Positions 1 through 7,509 of a stretch of DNA of 18,439 nucleotides are shown here, one piece after another. Under the pieces are notes generated by a model that saw nothing but the letters and a program-made list of their open reading frames with translations, was not told the origin of the DNA and made no database searches. Both the position numbers and the translations under genes were made by a program. The DNA is taken from NCBI GenBank assembly GCA_020216785.1, contig JAIWNO010000216.1, forward strand, positions 1-18,439, read 5' to 3'. Each line of letters opens with the position of its first letter. The stretch's first letter is position 1. The DNA comes from Desulfomonile sp. GTDB taxonomy: Bacteria; Desulfobacterota; Desulfomonilia; Desulfomonilales; Desulfomonilaceae.

Positions 1-384
1 ACCGCGAAATTTGAGAAGGCCGGAGATTACCGCCACAATGAGCGCGCTCGATGCGCCGAGTCCCGATCCTGAGGGAGCGTGGTTGCGCGTTGATATTTTA
101 GCAGGACCCGGTGGCCACATCGCCGCAACCGTCCGGCACACCAGAGCTAAAGGCCCGGTCCGCGGCAGCCGGCTCGGCTCGTTTGCCTCGATGCTGGTTC
201 CAAGGTCCTGCGAAACGATCTTGACACCCGGCACGTCAGAGCGCGTGAATGTTACCGTGCTGAGCACGGAGACTGCGGCGTTGACCGTGCATCCTCCATC
301 CATCAGCAAGTACAATGGATACAGGTCAGTGGTGCCTCCAGCGAGGTCGATTCTGTTCGGCGCTTGAACGGTAAATTTCATCAT
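1..384 (-). CDS. GHMP-family sugar kinase, 5' part only (runs off left edge)
   Basis: The reverse strand is open for 128 codons from position 384 to the window edge, so only the N-terminal third of the gene is present. It begins MMKFTVQAPNRIDLAGGTTD, the substrate-side motif of GHMP kinases. Near residues 106-118 it carries the glycine-rich ATP loop (PSGSGLGASSA), which matches the family consensus PxxxGLGSSAA. GHMP kinases phosphorylate sugars, homoserine or mevalonate-type alcohols. The GGxTDLxP start is closest to the sugar-kinase branch (heptose, fucose or galactose type), but the substrate cannot be told from this fragment. The start ATG overlaps the stop of the LUD gene (TGATG), so the two are probably translationally coupled; a second ATG follows at 381. 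An open frame on the other strand (11-367) is only its shadow. Confidence 0.82.
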   Translation of the reverse strand, partial: MMKFTVQAPNRIDLAGGTTDLYPLYLLMDGGCTVNAAVSVLSTVTFTRSDVPGVKIVSQDLGTSIEANEPSRLPRTGPLALVCRTVAAMWPPGPAKISTRNHAPSGSGLGASSALIVAVISGLLKFRG

Positions 385-1025
385 CAGTAGCCTAGGTGTT
401 CATTTAAGATGGCCACCGTGATTTTGGAAAACATCGGCTGCCGATGGATGATGCTCGTAATGCGGCAGATGCGTTCGGGAGAGTCGCAATCCATGCATCT
501 GCCCGCCTTCACGCACGGGGTCTTTCGTTTCAGGCTCATAGCCCGCACAGGCCCGGCAACGTTCTCAAGCCGTGCTATTGCCGCGTCGATGTTGGGGACA
601 ATCTTGTTGGTTCCGGCTACGATGATGGTCTTGCGTGGCCCGAAGGTCATGGCGTTGGTGCGGTTACCCGCGCCTTCCCGGTTGACGATTTCGCCCGTCA
701 TGGTCAGCGCATTCGTCGAAGAAATAAATAAATCTGCCTGCGACTGCATCTTGCGGCACTCAAGCTCCTCGGGGGTGCCGAGTTTGAGCTTCCAATGGTC
801 GTAGACCTTCTTGCCGGCCTGTTCCAGGAGCGGAACGATACCCAGAGCCCGAGCCGAGTGCGTGCCCGCGATTCCGACAGTTTGACAATCCGCCGCGTGT
901 TCCATGATGAAGCGAACAGCGTCGTCGCGTGTCGCGAAGAATTCGGCCCCGAAGCCGTGCTTCCTGAGCGCCTCAACAGTGGCGCTTACAACGATACTCA
1001 TGTGGGCCTGCACAAATTCGTCCAT
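384..1025 (-). CDS. LUD-domain protein (LutC/YkgG-like, DUF162)
   Basis: A 213-residue protein. The start at 1025 (MDEFVQAHM) is chosen because a GGAGG at 1034-1038 sits 8 bases upstream; the open frame extends to 1112 but that extension has no family similarity. The body has the LUD Rossmann-like core: GIAGTHSARALG at residues 51-62, SSTNALTMTGEIVNREGAGN at 102-121 and IVAGTNKIV at 135-143. The C-terminus holds four cysteines (C171, C177, C180, C187) in the pattern CxxxxxCxDCxSPxRxC, typical of the stand-alone LUD proteins of anaerobes and possibly a metal or iron-sulfur site. LutC-type proteins take part in L-lactate oxidation, but LutA and LutB are not adjacent here, so a role in lactate use is not supported. 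The stop overlaps the next gene's start, which suggests an operon with the GHMP kinase. Confidence 0.88.
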   Translation of the reverse strand: MDEFVQAHMSIVVSATVEALRKHGFGAEFFATRDDAVRFIMEHAADCQTVGIAGTHSARALGIVPLLEQAGKKVYDHWKLKLGTPEELECRKMQSQADLFISSTNALTMTGEIVNREGAGNRTNAMTFGPRKTIIVAGTNKIVPNIDAAIARLENVAGPVRAMSLKRKTPCVKAGRCMDCDSPERICRITSIIHRQPMFSKITVAILNEHLGY

Positions 1026-1033
1026 AGATTTAT

Positions 1034-1038
1034 CCTCC
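1034..1038 (-). promoter_or_regulatory. Ribosome binding site that fixes the LUD protein start
   Basis: GGAGG on the minus strand lies 8 bases before the ATG at 1025. It decides between this start and an upstream in-frame ATG at 1112. Confidence 0.75.
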
Positions 1039-1125
1039 ATATTTAATGGGCTGAATCGCCGTCTTTCCGGCTGTGCAGCGACGGCGCCGGTACCAAAGCA
1101 TACCTGCTTCACATACGGAACCAGG

Positions 1126-3243
1126 TCAACGGTGCCGAAGAGGGCACCACTCTGTGGGCTGCGTCCCTTTCACAAAGGGCTCGTTGAGAACCTTCGGGCA
1201 AAGAGAGGTCGCCAGAAGACCTGACTCCGCGCATATCTTTCGCGTGACGATTCCTTCGGGGGGTGTGCCGGAACGGCCCGCCAGAGGACCCGGCGACGGA
1301 AGAATTCCAGCCACAAGACTTTCGATTTGTTCCGGCTTCATGTCCGTCGCTGGGATGCGGATAAGGCACAAAGCGTCAGAGCGGTAGGCTACGCTCCAAA
1401 TCCCGCCGTTGTCAAATGCGGTGAAAACCGAGGGCACTGTTTCGCTCCTGTCAGGCCGCCCCTCTTTGAGAGCGATCGCGTCGACGGGTTTAAGCAAGCG
1501 GTTAACCAGGAACAGCACCGCTGGACTTGTGGAGCTACGAACCCGATCCGCCGGTGATTCCACGGTGCCAGTGCCCAAGATCTTGACCCTGGGATGAAGC
1601 ACTCCGGCGTTCCCAAGTGTGGCAAGTGCAGCGTAAATCTCCGCCATCCGCATCGGAGAAATCGATTCCACGATTATGCTTTTCGACGGTCCTTCACGCG
1701 CGACCACCCCAAATTCTGCCAGAACCTCCTGGACTCTCGCTGAGCCGACCGCGTCGATGATGCGCGTAAGCAGGTAGTCCCGGCGAGCCAGAAAGGCGGC
1801 ACGGAATGTAATGTATCGGGCAGTGTCGTCCGGCAGAAAGACAGGCGCGCCCAGCGAATAAGGCGCGCTGTCCTGCTTCGCATTGCTCAGAACTGGAATT
1901 GTGGCGAGAGGCGCCACAGCTTCAAAGCCCCCTCCGTCTCCCGACCAGCCTCGACTTGGCGGCGTGATGAGCGCTTCAATGACGCCCGTGTCCGGCGCGG
2001 CAAAGATCAGATGCGCGCTGGTCGCGTCCTTGCAGATACGCTTGAGGATAATATTCGCCTTTTCCTGGATCGACGGATCGAGTGACGTCACCACGTCGTA
2101 CTGCTTTGAGGCCGAAGTCGCGTCAGGGACGAGCCTGTCGATACGTTCCTTCACGGAAGCCAGAAATGCAGGGGCGCGCACGGGCGATCCCTCCCAGCGC
2201 CTCATTCGGGCCGGGCGACCTATCGCGATGTCATACTCTTCTCGAGAGATGCGGCCGGATTTGAACAGAAGGCCCAGAACCATGTTTCTTCGGCTGACCG
2301 CCCGCGCGGGATGGCGGTATGGGTTGATGACGTTGGGGGCCCGGATGATAGCAGCAAGGAGCGCGCATTGGGCGGGATCGAGATCTGACTGGTCCACTCC
2401 AAAAAACACCCGTGATGCTTCCGCGACACCATTGACTGAAAACGCCCCCCAGTGGCCGAAATAGACGCGGTTGAGGTAGGCTTCGAGGATCCTTTCCTTG
2501 TCGTAGATCGTATCTGCCAGGAGCGCCAGGACAATCTCGTTGATCTTGCGCCACAGGTTCTTTTCCCTCTCCAGAAGCGTCATCCGGATGAGCTGCTGAG
2601 TGACCGTACTGGCGCCCTGTACATATCGGCCAGCTTTGTAATTGGCCTTGAGCGCCTCCACCATCGACCCCATGTCCACGCCGCTGTGACCAAAGAAGAG
2701 AGGGTCCTCGGTTTGAATGATCGCGTCCACAAGAAGGGGCTTAATCTCCTTCAGCGGAAGCGGTCGACAGAGGTCGCGGGAAGACCCTTCCGCCGGCAGC
2801 ACATCCAGCAATTCCGGCTCGATCACGATGCGGTTGACCTCGTCCTGGGAGCGCAACAGCTTGATTGACTGTACTGTTTTCCAGTCGAGCCCTACCTCGA
2901 CCGGCCCGCTGACGATCCCTTGACCGGCAAGGGGACAACTCGTGAAACACACCCGCAGCGTCGATCCTGCAAGCATCCACTCGCCTGGTGCCGGAATCAG
3001 CTCGCTGCTCTGAACGTACCCGCTGCGTTTGAGGCGCTCAAAGAGACCAACAGCTTCGATGTCGTCACCAATGCGTAAGGTGAACGGCGCACAATAAACA
3101 AAAGTCGGCCAGCGCTTGAGTTTCGCCTCGAACGCCCAAACAACCATGCAGGTCAGGACGACAAGGTATCCTACCAGGATCACAATCAATCCCAGGAAAA
3201 CGCGGAACAAGGCGCGTAAGATTTTTTTCGGACCGATCGTCAA
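1126..3243 (-). CDS. PBP1B-like class A penicillin-binding protein with degenerate transpeptidase domain
   Basis: A 705-residue membrane peptidoglycan synthase. A TTG start at 3243 is preceded by GAGGAAA. One N-terminal transmembrane helix spans about residues 14-37. Residues 45-150 resemble the UB2H domain of PBP1B (PTFVYCAPFTLRIGDD, then PGEW). Residues 160-345 are a well-preserved GT51 glycosyltransferase: catalytic E179 in TEDPLFFGHSGVD, GASTVTQQL at 210-218, KINEIVLALLAD, and KERILEAYLNRVYFG with E254. The C-terminal half keeps the transpeptidase scaffold and the usual tail (CAESGLLATSLCP, GTQPTEWCP), but no SxxK serine, SxN or KTG motif is found where expected; the KTG region reads VPSVFTAFDNGGIWS. 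It therefore probably polymerises glycan without cross-linking. The gene lies 100 bases upstream of the LUD gene on the same strand; that gap holds a 6-bp inverted repeat (1058-1063 and 1080-1085) without a U-tract. Confidence 0.87.
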   Translation of the reverse strand: MTIGPKKILRALFRVFLGLIVILVGYLVVLTCMVVWAFEAKLKRWPTFVYCAPFTLRIGDDIEAVGLFERLKRSGYVQSSELIPAPGEWMLAGSTLRVCFTSCPLAGQGIVSGPVEVGLDWKTVQSIKLLRSQDEVNRIVIEPELLDVLPAEGSSRDLCRPLPLKEIKPLLVDAIIQTEDPLFFGHSGVDMGSMVEALKANYKAGRYVQGASTVTQQLIRMTLLEREKNLWRKINEIVLALLADTIYDKERILEAYLNRVYFGHWGAFSVNGVAEASRVFFGVDQSDLDPAQCALLAAIIRAPNVINPYRHPARAVSRRNMVLGLLFKSGRISREEYDIAIGRPARMRRWEGSPVRAPAFLASVKERIDRLVPDATSASKQYDVVTSLDPSIQEKANIILKRICKDATSAHLIFAAPDTGVIEALITPPSRGWSGDGGGFEAVAPLATIPVLSNAKQDSAPYSLGAPVFLPDDTARYITFRAAFLARRDYLLTRIIDAVGSARVQEVLAEFGVVAREGPSKSIIVESISPMRMAEIYAALATLGNAGVLHPRVKILGTGTVESPADRVRSSTSPAVLFLVNRLLKPVDAIALKEGRPDRSETVPSVFTAFDNGGIWSVAYRSDALCLIRIPATDMKPEQIESLVAGILPSPGPLAGRSGTPPEGIVTRKICAESGLLATSLCPKVLNEPFVKGTQPTEWCPLRHR

Positions 3244-3545
3244 TTATTTCCTCACGCGGGGATCGGTCATGGAGCCGACCGTGCGGCATGCGCGATCAAA
3301 GAGCCTCCGCTGCGGGCTACCTACACCAAACGTTTTCCGAGATCAACAAAGAGTAAAACCGAGGGAGCGACCGTGTTCTGACGCAGCTGGGGAAGCGGCA
3401 AATGCCGTTGCCAGCATTAATGCAAGGGGGGGTCTCAGCCACGCTACCGCGCATTGTATCAGGATTTCCAACACAACGCGTTTTCAAGACAAACTCAAAA
3501 AGCAGGCCCGAAAAATCGGAGGTCATGCATCACGCGAACGCGACG
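3244..3545. other. Intergenic gap upstream of the PBP gene
   Basis: This 302-base stretch separates two minus-strand units. Short open frames on both strands show no recognisable motif, no good ribosome site and no family similarity, so I call no gene. On the minus strand an extended -10 element lies at 3453-3461 (listed separately). A run of seven G lies at 3426-3432. I see no convincing terminator for the upstream VWA gene; a 4-bp CCGA/TCGG stem just past its stop is too weak. Confidence 0.6.
3453..3461 (-). promoter_or_regulatory. Candidate extended -10 promoter for the PBP gene
   Basis: Read on the minus strand, TGATACAAT matches the extended -10 pattern TGnTATAAT with one mismatch. No good -35 hexamer lies 16-18 bases upstream, which an extended -10 can tolerate. 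It would give a leader of roughly 200 bases before the TTG start at 3243. Confidence 0.35.
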
Positions 3546-4739
3546 CTAATTCTTGCTCATGAGATGGGTCACCGCTCGCTCGAGCCCATCAAGAGTGAGT
3601 TCGAACATCGCGAAGATCTGGCTGATTAGGCCGATTGTCCGTGTCATCGGCCATAATCTTGGAGGCGTGGGGTTCAGCCAGGCCGAATGAGGGAACAGGT
3701 CAGCGAGCATGTTCAACCGATCCATACTCGGCCTGCCGCTCCGCTCGGAAATATAGATGGAACCATCCTGAGCCATCAACTCGTATGGCGCCATGCTCGC
3801 GTCGCCGACGATAATGAGCCGCGTCTCCCGGTCCCACGAGGCAAAATCTTCAACACGGTGGGGCTTGTATGCACGGGGCGGATCTTCCCACACGTAGTCA
3901 TATATGGTGTTGTGAAAGAAGAAGGTCTTCAAGTCCTTGAACTGTGCACGCGCATAATCGAACAGCGTTTGTACCACTTCTACGTAGGGATCCATAGACC
4001 ATCCGCCGTTGTCGATCATCAGGATCACCTTGAGGCGGTCCCGGAGACTCCGATCGAAAATGATCTCGATCTCGCCGCAATTCCGGGTTGTCTCGCGGAT
4101 TGTCTCGTCGATGTTCACCTGATCTTTCGGCCCCTCGGGGACCATGCGCCGCAGTCGCTTGAGGGCCTCGCCTATCTGTGCCTGTGTAAGGGGCCCTTCA
4201 GCGGAATAATCCCGATAGCGCCTTTCGAGAGCCACCTTCACCGCTGATTTCCCCATGGACCGGCCGCCGACGCGCATCCCTCCGGGATGGAAACCGGAAT
4301 GCCCAACCGGTGACGTGCCCCGCGTGCCGATCCAACGGCTGCCGCCGTGGTGGGCTTCAGTCTGCTCCTTGAGTCGGTCGAGAAAGTACTGGAGCAATTC
4401 CTCGGGGGACATGGTCTTGAGTTGCTCTTGGCTTATCCCCAGGGCGTCCGCGAGCATGTCGGGCGTCTTGAGCCATTCATCGAGCAGGGCCCGGGCGGTC
4501 TCGTTGATATCAATCCCTTTGAAATCGGGTAATTCAGCCCCTTCGAAGAAATGCGCGAACACGCGGTCGTAGATGTCGAAGTATCGCTCACTCTTCACGA
4601 GGATGGATCGGGCCGCGGTGTAGAAGTCCTCGAGGCCTTCTACCAGCCCCAAAGCGAGCGCTTTATGCAGCCGAAGGAACGACGTGGGCGTCGCGGGTAT
4701 CCCCGATTCCCTCAGCAGATAGAAGAAGTCAACGAACAT
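3546..4739 (-). CDS. VWA-domain protein, CoxE-like, partner of a MoxR ATPase
   Basis: A 397-residue protein without signal peptide or membrane segment. The N-terminal 120 residues are helical and resemble CoxE-type proteins (MFVDFFYLLRESGIPATPTS). A glycine- and histidine-rich linker (about residues 129-163) leads to a C-terminal von Willebrand A domain starting at about 235. The metal-ion site is non-standard: instead of DxSxS it reads MIDNGGWSMDP with D243, so only D and the later S align if one residue is inserted. A second acidic metal position may be D313 (VGDASMAPYEL). It starts 17 bases after the stop of the MoxR gene, so the two form an operon. MoxR/VWA pairs act as chaperone machines that insert metals or mature enzyme complexes; the client here is unknown and none is encoded beside it. 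Confidence 0.85.
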   Translation of the reverse strand: MFVDFFYLLRESGIPATPTSFLRLHKALALGLVEGLEDFYTAARSILVKSERYFDIYDRVFAHFFEGAELPDFKGIDINETARALLDEWLKTPDMLADALGISQEQLKTMSPEELLQYFLDRLKEQTEAHHGGSRWIGTRGTSPVGHSGFHPGGMRVGGRSMGKSAVKVALERRYRDYSAEGPLTQAQIGEALKRLRRMVPEGPKDQVNIDETIRETTRNCGEIEIIFDRSLRDRLKVILMIDNGGWSMDPYVEVVQTLFDYARAQFKDLKTFFFHNTIYDYVWEDPPRAYKPHRVEDFASWDRETRLIIVGDASMAPYELMAQDGSIYISERSGRPSMDRLNMLADLFPHSAWLNPTPPRLWPMTRTIGLISQIFAMFELTLDGLERAVTHLMSKN

Positions 4740-4756
4740 GGTTTATTCCCGTCGGA

Positions 4757-5611
4757 TCAGCGTCGCGCCAACCTGCGCACCTGTGCGATAGCCTGTTGAT
4801 AGTCCGGGCTCTTCTTGAAAAGGATCCCCAGGTAAGGAATTTTCCCGACTATCAGGTCCTTGGCCCGGAAGTCGGGGTCGGTTCGCAGCGCTCTGATCCA
4901 GTTGATAAGCTCCCGAGTGGCGGGTTTCTTTTCGATGCCCTGGAACTCTCTCAGTTGGTAAAAGGTTTTCACGCACGCGTCGGTGATCTGGTAGTCCAGA
5001 TCGGGGAAGTGCACCCGCAGGATTTCACGCATCATGTCTTGATCGGGGAACGCGATGTGATGGAAGTTGCATCGTCCCAGGAACGGGTCGGAGAGGTCCT
5101 TCTTCGCATTGGAAGTGATGATGATAACCGGCCGGTGCTTCGCCTTGATAGTCTTGTCAATTTCAATGATGTCGAACTGCATCTGATCAAGCACGTCCAA
5201 CATGTCATCCTGGAAGTCGGTATCGGCCTTGTCGATCTCGTCGATGAGCAGGACCATGCGCACATCGGAAGTAAACGCCTGCCCGATCTTGCCCATCTTG
5301 ATATAATCCTCAATGTTGCTCACGTCGCGCTGCGAATCCCCGAAACGGCTGTCGTTGAGCCTGGTGAGAGTGTCGTACTGGTAGAGGCAATCCACCAGCT
5401 TCAGGCTCGACTTGACGTTCAGAATCGTCAGCGGCATCGAAAGGCTTTCCGCAATTGCGTGGGCGAGCATCGTCTTGCCCGTGCCAGGTTCCCCCTTGAG
5501 GAGAAGAGGCATTTCCAACGCAATGGATATATTGACTATTTTGGCAAGCTCCTCGTCCAGAACGTATTTCGACGCTCCGGTGAACACGCGGGTGTGGGAA
5601 TCATGATGCAT
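4757..5611 (-). CDS. MoxR-family AAA+ ATPase
   Basis: A 284-residue cytoplasmic ATPase. The start at 5611 (MHHDSHTRVF) is chosen because GAGGAG lies about 9 bases upstream; the open frame reaches 5668 but the extra 19 residues are basic and unlike the family. The Walker A is GEPGTGKT at residues 40-47, the Walker B LLIDEID at 121-127, sensor 1 ITSNAKKDL around 165-173, and the likely arginine finger R180 in FLGRCNFHHI, a typical MoxR feature. MoxR proteins form hexamers that work with a VWA partner as maturation chaperones, and that partner follows 17 bases downstream. A long plus-strand open frame (4796-5902) is antisense to this gene and is not coding. Confidence 0.92.
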   Translation of the reverse strand: MHHDSHTRVFTGASKYVLDEELAKIVNISIALEMPLLLKGEPGTGKTMLAHAIAESLSMPLTILNVKSSLKLVDCLYQYDTLTRLNDSRFGDSQRDVSNIEDYIKMGKIGQAFTSDVRMVLLIDEIDKADTDFQDDMLDVLDQMQFDIIEIDKTIKAKHRPVIIITSNAKKDLSDPFLGRCNFHHIAFPDQDMMREILRVHFPDLDYQITDACVKTFYQLREFQGIEKKPATRELINWIRALRTDPDFRAKDLIVGKIPYLGILFKKSPDYQQAIAQVRRLARR

Positions 5612-5746
5612 ACGTCGTCGCTCCTCTTTCTTCCTGAAGAATGTAGACCTAATCAGGCGTTCCAGCATTGCTCCACCATTGGGCCGGATCGGGCGGTGCG
5701 GTCGTGTCGCGAGGCAGTGGCCTGTGAAGAGCCGCTGAACTTTAAT

Positions 5747-5775
5747 TTATTAGCGCCTATGCGCTGGGGAGTCAA
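5747..5775 (-). promoter_or_regulatory. Candidate sigma-70 promoter for the MoxR-VWA operon
   Basis: On the minus strand TTGACT (5770-5775, five of six to consensus) is followed after exactly 17 bases by TAATAA (5747-5752, a weak -10). Transcription would start near 5740, leaving a leader of about 130 bases. Confidence 0.4.
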
Positions 5776-5796
5776 CGGCTTTAACGATGAGCCGGA

Positions 5797-5825
5797 TGGA
5801 CAGCGACCTTGGTACATCGTATCCT
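5797..5825 (+). promoter_or_regulatory. Candidate sigma-70 promoter for the histidine kinase operon
   Basis: TGGACA (5797-5802, five of six) and TATCCT (5820-5825, four of six) are spaced by 17 bases. Initiation near 5832 would fall 33 bases before the ATG at 5865 and would exclude the earlier in-frame ATG at 5787. TACAAT at 5843-5848 is an alternative -10 without a clear -35. Confidence 0.4.
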
Positions 5826-5864
5826 TTAAGCGCACATTTTGCTACAATCACGGAAATCGTTGCG

Positions 5865-7457
5865 ATGAGAACTACACGAAACAACGCTCCTTCCGACAAT
5901 AGCGATTCTACCCCGGACACCAGTGGAGAGCGCCTCAAGGTGCTCATGGTCGGCGGATCGGAGTGCCTCGATCGGAGCACCGAAGTGCTTGATTCCCTTC
6001 TCACTTTGGGGTACGGGGTAAATCTTCTCGGTGTCCTGGACCAGGGAGACGAACTGCTTTTGTCCGCAACCTCACATGCGGAAGAAGAGTCCGGATTCGA
6101 GCGCTTCAAGCGGATCATGCAAAGTGATCCGCCGGACCTGCTTATCATCACGTCGGATAACCACCTCCTCCGCAAAGCACTGATGGAGATTATATCGTCG
6201 CAGACCCGTGTACTGGACTCATTTGCACTGAACCTCTTCAACGCAGTCAAAGACCTGAGCGGCCGGCTCCACACCACTCAGAACCGTCTAGAGTCGGTGC
6301 AGATTATCAAAGAAGTACTTATGGCCGGAGCGGAGACGAGCATCATGGTCGTTGACGAGGAACTGAAGATCCTCGATATCAACAATATTGTTCTTGAGAA
6401 GACCCAGATGTCCAGAGAAGGATGCCTGAACCGTCCGTGCCACTGGGCTATCAAGAAGCTCATGGAGCCCTGCTACCAGCGGGGCGGCTCATGCGTGGTA
6501 CGAGAGGTGCTCCGGACCGGACGGGCGGCGCACACGCTTCAAGAGGAAGTGCGAACAGGAAAGCCGAACCGGTTCTTCACAATCAGCGCCTACCCGCTCA
6601 AGGAAGATGAGCGAGGCAAGAAAAGCGTTATGGTGGTGTGGAAGGACATTACCCGCGGTATGGCCAACGTACTCGATCGCCAAGCTCGGAGCATTCAGGA
6701 GAATTTCAGCTACTACCTCCAGCGTGACAAGATGGTCGCGCTTGGCAAACTGGCCGCGGCGGCAGTCCATGAAATAAACAACCCGGTGCAGGGTATTATG
6801 ACGTTTGCCAAGCTCATGCGCGCCTCACTCGACAAGGATTCCTTGACCGCGCAGGAAGTGGAGAAATTCCGCACTTATCTGGACATGATTGCGGCTGAGT
6901 CCGCGCGGTGTGGTAAAATCCTGACAAACCTTCTGTCATTCTCGCGGCGCGGAGATCTCAAAAAGATCGCAGTAGACATTGTCTCCGTCATCGAGGAAGT
7001 CCATCTCATGCTGGGACATCGCCTGGACCTTGCGAACATCATCTTTGAGCTTGATGTGGATGAGAACCTGCCTCCTATTTACGGGGATCGCGACCAAATA
7101 AAACAGGGGTTGCTGAACCTTGTCCTCAACGCAGCGGAAGCGATACGCGAGTCAGGGAGTATTAAGGCTACAGCGCGCTATGAACCGGACATCGGGTCCA
7201 TTCGGCTGACTATTTCAGATACTGGACCCGGTATTCCCAAAGACATTCAGGCCAGCATTTTCGAGCCCTTCTTCACCACGAAGCAGAGCGGGAAAGGCGT
7301 CGGACTTGGGTTGAGTGTGGTCTACGGAATCGTTGCACAGCACGGCGGGACCATCGAACTTGAAAGCGAACCGGGGAAAGGCGCCACGTTTATCCTCACA
7401 CTCCCTGTCGCGGATGAACTGCATCAGCGTGAGGAGCAAGATCGAGGGAGACCATAA
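5865..7457 (+). CDS. Sensor histidine kinase with receiver-like N-terminus and cysteine-bearing PAS domain
   Basis: 530 residues from the ATG at 5865 (MRTTRNNAPS); an in-frame ATG at 5787 is possible but lies upstream of the candidate promoter. Residues about 23-110 form a Rossmann/receiver-like domain (RLKVLMVGGSECLDRSTEV). A PAS domain at about 150-265 carries C187, C192-H193-W194, C203 and C210, a cysteine-rich pattern suited to redox, metal or cofactor sensing. The kinase core is complete: H-box AAAVHEINNPVQG with phospho-acceptor H302, N-box NLVLNAAEAI, G1 DTGPGI, FEPFFTTK and GVGLGLS. No transmembrane segment is seen, so it is a cytosolic sensor. The next gene, 52 bases on, is a sigma-54 response regulator and is surely its partner. 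The signal is unknown. Confidence 0.93.
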   Translation: MRTTRNNAPSDNSDSTPDTSGERLKVLMVGGSECLDRSTEVLDSLLTLGYGVNLLGVLDQGDELLLSATSHAEEESGFERFKRIMQSDPPDLLIITSDNHLLRKALMEIISSQTRVLDSFALNLFNAVKDLSGRLHTTQNRLESVQIIKEVLMAGAETSIMVVDEELKILDINNIVLEKTQMSREGCLNRPCHWAIKKLMEPCYQRGGSCVVREVLRTGRAAHTLQEEVRTGKPNRFFTISAYPLKEDERGKKSVMVVWKDITRGMANVLDRQARSIQENFSYYLQRDKMVALGKLAAAAVHEINNPVQGIMTFAKLMRASLDKDSLTAQEVEKFRTYLDMIAAESARCGKILTNLLSFSRRGDLKKIAVDIVSVIEEVHLMLGHRLDLANIIFELDVDENLPPIYGDRDQIKQGLLNLVLNAAEAIRESGSIKATARYEPDIGSIRLTISDTGPGIPKDIQASIFEPFFTTKQSGKGVGLGLSVVYGIVAQHGGTIELESEPGKGATFILTLPVADELHQREEQDRGRP

Positions 7458-7509
7458 GAGCGGGAACCTCTCTGCGGAACGTCGCCTCTGACGAGGTCAT
7501 GGTTGAGCT

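Noticed and set aside
11..367. 118-codon plus-strand open frame at the left edge
   Set aside because: It lies opposite the GHMP kinase, whose motifs are unmistakable on the minus strand; the plus-strand product has no recognisable features.
384..1025. Naming the LUD gene lutC
   Set aside because: No lutA or lutB neighbour is present and the four-cysteine tail marks a broader LUD group without assigned function.
3116..3562. 148-codon plus-strand open frame across the gap upstream of the PBP gene
   Set aside because: It overlaps the PBP N-terminus, has low-complexity basic composition and shows no start signal; the gap is better read as regulatory.
5718..5732. Sigma-54-like TGGC-N9-GC spacing upstream of the histidine kinase
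   Set aside because: The GG and GC are 10 bases apart as required, but CAC and TTGC are not matched; a sigma-70 pair closer to the gene fits better.
4796..5902. 368-codon plus-strand open frame
   Set aside because: It is antisense to nearly the whole MoxR gene and reflects that gene's codon bias; it has no ribosome site or family motif.
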